DNA from: Streptomyces camponoticapitis
GTDB taxonomy: Bacteria > Actinomycetota > Actinomycetes > Streptomycetales > Streptomycetaceae
Assembly (NCBI RefSeq): GCF_014646115.1
Contig: NZ_BMMV01000040.1
Location: 1 to 45,480, forward strand
Length of the DNA stretch: 45,480 bases
Direction of reading: 5' to 3'
Below, piece after piece: positions 42,576 through 45,480 of this stretch. A model generated the notes under the pieces. That model had not been told where the DNA came from and did not search any database. It saw nothing but the letters and a program-made list of their open reading frames with translations. A program made the translations under genes and the position numbers. Within the stretch, counting starts at the first letter, position 1; each line of letters opens with the position of its first letter.

Positions 42576-42777
42576 GGCGGTTACCGTTCGTCGCTGCACA
42601 GCGGCACCTCCTGCACGCACGGCGAGATCGGTGCGCACCCACTGGAGACGGACCGCCGGGCGGGATCACCGGCGACTTCCGCGCGGCCTCAGGCTCGACC
42701 AGTCGCACCTGTAGCCTCCGGCTACTCTCTTCGAACGTCTTGTTCCCGGTCGGCGGCCCGCGCCCTATCCTGCTGAG

Positions 42778-43404
42778 ATGGGTCAGCTTGCCACCGCAGC
42801 CGCATCGGCAGTGTCGCAAGCGGTGCCTGATGGCTCGCCCGGTAGCTTGCACTGGTGGCTGCTAGTCGGCGGTAGCGCAGGCACAGTGATCACGCTCGTG
42901 CTGAGCAGCGCCCTGTACTGGGCTTCCTGCCGACGGGTCGCTCCTGGCCTCGAAACAGGCAGCTTCTTCATCGGCCTCGCCGGGGGCACAGGGTTGTGTA
43001 CCACCTTCTGGGGCGCAACGAAGATCGTCTACGAGGCACCAAGCGGACCTCCAGCCGACACCAGCGCATTCCTCCTCCTGCTCGCCGCGAGCGTCGGCGT
43101 CACTCTGTTGGGGGCATTTTTCCTGAACCCCACACGCCTTCATCCGAACCACCGCTCAGAGGTCAGCCCTCCCGTGGGCCCGGTGGGTAAGCCCCTAGTC
43201 AGGATCGCTGGCGCGGCTGCTCTGGCCGTGGCCGTGCTGGCAATACTGGGCACGGTCGGCATCCTCCACCTCAGCCTGGTCAAGGCCGTGGCGTGGGCCT
43301 ACCTCGGCGTGGGGTACGGCCTTCTCGCAGCAGGTGCAATATTTGCGCTCGTATTCATCGTGATGGCTGTGATCGCTCCCGGCAATGACAGCGGCGGATC
43401 CTGA
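42778..43404 (+). CDS. Five-helix membrane protein, unknown function
   Basis: This 208-aa protein has about five transmembrane helices: WWLLVGGSAGTVITLVLSSA, GSFFIGLAGGTGLCTTFWGA, FLLLLAASVGVTLLGAFF, IAGAAALAVAVLAILGTVG and VGYGLLAAGAIFALVFIVMA. A polar loop (NPTRLHPNHRSEVSPPVG) separates helices three and four. No export signal or catalytic motif. Intact frame with moderate codon bias; the ATG lacks a strong ribosome binding site. Not recognised. Confidence 0.65.
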   Translation: MGQLATAAASAVSQAVPDGSPGSLHWWLLVGGSAGTVITLVLSSALYWASCRRVAPGLETGSFFIGLAGGTGLCTTFWGATKIVYEAPSGPPADTSAFLLLLAASVGVTLLGAFFLNPTRLHPNHRSEVSPPVGPVGKPLVRIAGAAALAVAVLAILGTVGILHLSLVKAVAWAYLGVGYGLLAAGAIFALVFIVMAVIAPGNDSGGS

Positions 43405-43764
43405 GGGCAGCTCTCCCCATGCTCGCTCGCGTCCTCCCGTCCGGCTGAGACTGAGCGTCTGAGTTGGCCCGGCCGAGCGTCGTTGTTGGCCCGCAAGGTA
43501 GTGGTCAGCGTGTTACCTGCGAGAAGGGGTTCGAGTGAAGTCACATGGGTAGCTACTTGAACAGGCTGTTCCGAGAAGGTTCGGTGGGTACGCCGGAGAT
43601 CGAATCCCGGGCCCGTGTGGTCGCACAGTTGCAGCCTGGACAATCCAGCTGGACCAGCCAGCAGATGGCACTCAAACGTCGGCGGCCTGCCCCAGACGGC
43701 TCGGTTCGCCGTGATCAACAGCCACCACAAGATCACACCTTCACGCCTCAGGAAGGGCACGCCG
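43405..43764. other. Gap with a possible broken frame
   Basis: A frame from ATG 43545 (MGSYLNRLFREGSVGTPEIE) looks coding for about 45 codons, then a different frame (FAVINSHHKITPSRLRKGTP) leads into the 43765 gene. The two could be one longer gene with a frameshift near 43680. Confidence 0.35.
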
Positions 43765-44034
43765 ATGGTGGACGATGAGCTGATGCGGATGATGCTGTAC
43801 ATCCGCACCGGGCACCGTTGCCGCAAGGCGTTACCAGATCCTTGGGAGGCCAGGTACAACGGGGGGCAGTCGATGCAGTACTGCCCGGTCTGCGGCCTGG
43901 ATTGGCACGTTATGTACGGTCGCTGGGAACCGTTTATGGACGTCGACAGCGGCCGCCAGATGCGGCGTGGCCCGATAGCCATCGCCCCGTTAGCCCACTA
44001 CTGGGATTGGGGCAGGTTCTGGCGCAGAAAATGA
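43765..44034 (+). CDS. Small Cys-rich protein, 89 aa, unknown
   Basis: ATG 43765 is preceded by AGGAAGGG, a strong ribosome binding site. The product has a C-terminal basic tail (WGRFWRRK) and a possible zinc-ribbon half, SMQYCPVCGLDWH, with another Cys in HRCRKA. Many Trp, Tyr and Met residues. The frame stays open upstream to 43615, so the gene may be the second half of a longer broken one (see the preceding gap). No family recognised. Confidence 0.5.
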   Translation: MVDDELMRMMLYIRTGHRCRKALPDPWEARYNGGQSMQYCPVCGLDWHVMYGRWEPFMDVDSGRQMRRGPIAIAPLAHYWDWGRFWRRK

Positions 44035-44726
44035 GCTCGCCGTGAACTTCACCCCATGCCAGGCCGCAGCGTTCAAGGAGTACGGTTCCAAACTCGGCAC
44101 GCTCATGACCAAGGCACAGCCCCGCCAATTGAAACGCACCCCGGACAGTTCAAGCACTGATCGGCCGAATGAAGCGCCGGCCACCGCTTCTTCGGTGCCA
44201 ACCATGCCGCTCAGTCACACCGGCGCTCCCTGTCCTGAGGAGCCAGGACAGGCTTGGACGTCGTCGACCGCCCGATCGTGCCGGGCCGCCTGCTGCTATC
44301 TCTCGCGAACATCCACGGGTCCCAGGATCCGCAACTGCCTGTCAAAGCAGCAGACAAACGCTGCTGCTTGAAGTGAACGAAGCCACATGACTGTCCGTCA
44401 TGCGGGACGCAAGCGCTTAACGGCGGGGATGCGGTGAATTCCGCCGACGTGGGTGCTGGTCCTCGTCCCCGCCGTCCCGGCGCGGCGTCACACCCACCCC
44501 ATAACCCAGTTAGCGCCACGGCACTTGCGCGGCGCTAACCCTCTGCCCCTCCACCGTGGCAACCGTCCGGGGCAGCAGGACTTTTCTCACTAGGGAGGAC
44601 CCATGAACACCGACCACCGCTTCATCACCGCCCTCATCGGCGCCGGATGCACGGTGTGTCGGCCCCATCCCAGGACGTGTCGTCACGTAGTCATGCTGTT
44701 TGGAACGAGAGTGCGAATGGGACCGG
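44035..44726. other. Gap of about 690 bp, nothing convincing
   Basis: An ATG at 44603 with AGGGAGGACCC upstream opens a frame (MNTDHRFITALIGAGCTVCR) that soon runs into the terminator and then antisense to the next gene. Only its first ~30 codons could be real. An inverted repeat lies at 44509-44539. Confidence 0.45.
44509..44539. promoter_or_regulatory. 9-bp inverted repeat, candidate operator
   Basis: GTTAGCGCC (44509-44517) and GGCGCTAAC (44531-44539) are perfect complements around a 13-base spacer. It lies about 65 bp upstream of the good ribosome binding site at 44595. No T-run follows, so an operator is as likely as a terminator. Confidence 0.4.
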
Positions 44727-44763
44727 GTCCCTGGCCCGTCTCGGATCGGGACGGGCCAGGGAC
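44727..44763 (-). terminator. 14-bp perfect hairpin after the 44774 gene
   Basis: GTCCCTGGCCCGTC (44727-44740) and GACGGGCCAGGGAC (44750-44763) pair perfectly around a 9-base loop. It begins 11 bases beyond the stop codon of the minus-strand membrane protein gene, the usual place for a Streptomyces terminator. Confidence 0.8.
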
Positions 44764-44773
44764 GCTGGTCGGG

Positions 44774-45335
44774 TCACTCCTGGGGCGCGGCCCGGGGGTA
44801 CCGGCGTCGCCACTGCGGCAGCAGTCGCCAGAGCTGTCCGCCGACGACGAAGGCGATCACCGAGAGCAGGTAGAAGAGCGGCGTCCAGGAACCGCCGGCC
44901 GTGGCGCCTGTGGCGCCGTCGCGGAGGGTGATGGTGGCCTCGTTGATCACGTAGCGCACGCCGGGCCAGTGGAAGTCTCCGGTGGCTCGGGGTTCGGCGG
45001 CGCGGACGCCGGCGGTGAAGGCGGCCTTCCCGGCCACCGCGAGGAGCCCGGCGATCACATGCACCATGATCAGCCAGACGGCGCCCATGGTGTATGAGGG
45101 CCGGGGACCGTGCTCCCCGTACTCGGCGGCCAGGTAGCCGGCGGCAAGGCTCCGCAGGTCGCCCAGCCCGAGGATGGCCTCGGCGGTACCGACGTCGGCC
45201 GCCGCGGCGTGCAGGTTGGCCCGCGTCTCGCGCCGCTTGGCGCGCTTGGACCGAAGGGGCAGGTTGTCGAGGTGTGAGTCGAGCGTCCACACGGCGCGTT
45301 CGATGCGCAGCCGTTCGGCCAGGGTCAGCTCTGAG
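44774..45335 (-). CDS. Streptomyces membrane protein, start codon lost at a junction
   Basis: The coding frame runs to about 45335 with TSDSELTLAERLRIERAVWT at its N-terminal end, then LDSHLDNLPLRSKRAKRRE, TMGAVWLIMVHVIAGLLAVA (transmembrane), TGDFHWPGVRYVINEATITL and a final helix YLLSVIAFVVGGQLWRLLP. I recognise the layout from conserved Streptomyces membrane proteins usually found beside PadR-type regulators, which begin near (M)TDSELTLAERL. Here the codon before SDSEL is ACG and no start is present; GTG 45292 could still give 172 aa. Function unknown. Confidence 0.65.
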
Positions 45336-45337
45336 TC

Positions 45338-45472
45338 ACTCGTGCGGTCCGCGCGGCCGCCGAGGCCGAACTCACCTCAGCGAGACCCCTGTCGGGCAAC
45401 GGCTTCAAGCTGCCACTGGCCCGCAACGTCATCGTCGGCATGCTGAACGAACTGGCTGAGGAGCAGCGATGA
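45338..45472 (+). pseudogene. Xanthine dehydrogenase FAD-binding subunit, C-terminal end only
   Basis: The frame reads RAVRAAAEAELTSARPLSGN, then GFKLPLARNVIVGMLNELAE and a stop at 45470. SGN.FK..LARN.IV..L is the end of XdhB/CoxM-type FAD subunits. DNA upstream of 45338 belongs to the opposite-strand membrane protein, so nearly all of the gene is missing. The stop overlaps the next ATG (ATGA), the usual operon spacing. Confidence 0.65.
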
Positions 45473-45480
45473 CCACCACC
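45469..45480 (+). CDS. Start of the next gene, probably the molybdopterin-binding xanthine dehydrogenase subunit (runs off right edge)
   Basis: ATG 45469 followed by ACC codons (MTTT), overlapping the FAD-subunit stop, with GAGGAG 6 bases upstream. Only four codons are inside the window; identity is inferred from operon order alone. Confidence 0.4.

Noticed and set aside
1..45480. CRISPR arrays, tRNA or rRNA genes
   Set aside because: No regularly spaced repeats, cloverleaf with CCA-like end, or rRNA core sequence was noticed on reading; a dedicated tRNA scan was not possible.

Overview
The window is high-GC actinobacterial DNA, almost certainly from a Streptomyces chromosome. The supporting signs are strong G/C third-position bias, many GTG starts, an AfsR/SARP regulator, WhiB and actinobacterial IHF remnants, an SCO4225-type membrane protein and LLM-class flavin enzymes. 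It looks like accessory (arm-type) sequence: one biosynthetic cluster, then a long mosaic of small hypothetical genes, insertion-sequence debris and broken housekeeping genes.

Bases 1-13813 are the right-hand part of a nonribosomal peptide biosynthetic cluster. In order they hold the end of an NRPS (carrier-domain tail plus thioesterase), an MbtH-like protein, a type II thioesterase, an acyl carrier protein, and a heme-dependent aromatic oxygenase related to tryptophan 2,3-dioxygenase. A tightly overlapping operon follows: a MppJ-like C-methyltransferase, 2-oxopent-4-enoate hydratase, acylating aldehyde dehydrogenase, 4-hydroxy-2-oxovalerate aldolase, HisC-like aminotransferase and ketoacyl synthase III. 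An AfsR-type regulator runs in convergently. My reading (inference) is that dehydrogenase, aldolase, hydratase, methyltransferase and aminotransferase work in the synthetic direction. They would build a 2-keto acid and convert it into an unusual, possibly beta-methylated, amino acid for the NRPS. The cluster also carries the scar of a tandem duplication. TEII, methyltransferase, KAS III and ACP each exist as one intact copy and one broken copy, and the broken copies lie in complementary places.

Bases 14862-15830 encode an AraC-type regulator. Bases 16565-19241 are a wrecked fructose operon (fruR-fruK-fruA, all three broken) abutting an IS5-family transposase. Bases 19635-23080 carry four minus-strand genes: two small membrane-type proteins, a PQQ-propeller lipoprotein and an SCO4225-family protein. 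An AraC remnant sits beside them.

Bases 23300-28300 are an IS and gene graveyard. It has pieces of a DDE_Tnp_4 element, IS21, IS701 and two IS256 fragments, two oppositely oriented integrase remnants, and ends of a SigB-type sigma factor and a WhiB protein. An intact VOC protein and a membrane-anchored protein lie between them. Bases 28571-36877 mix apparently intact genes (an LLM-class oxidoreductase, a multi-pass membrane protein, a basic winged-helix-like protein, an NmrA-type reductase, a DUF6924 protein) with actinobacterial IHF and MFS remnants.

Bases 37178-44034 hold small hypothetical genes, a secreted ricin-type lectin, a 75-bp repeated regulatory-looking segment, and a 2.26-kb ISL3-family element that carries a DUF4259 passenger gene between its terminal repeats. 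At the right edge a membrane-protein gene without its start codon abuts the tail of a xanthine dehydrogenase FAD-subunit gene; the next subunit starts in the last bases. I saw no rRNA, tRNA or CRISPR array.
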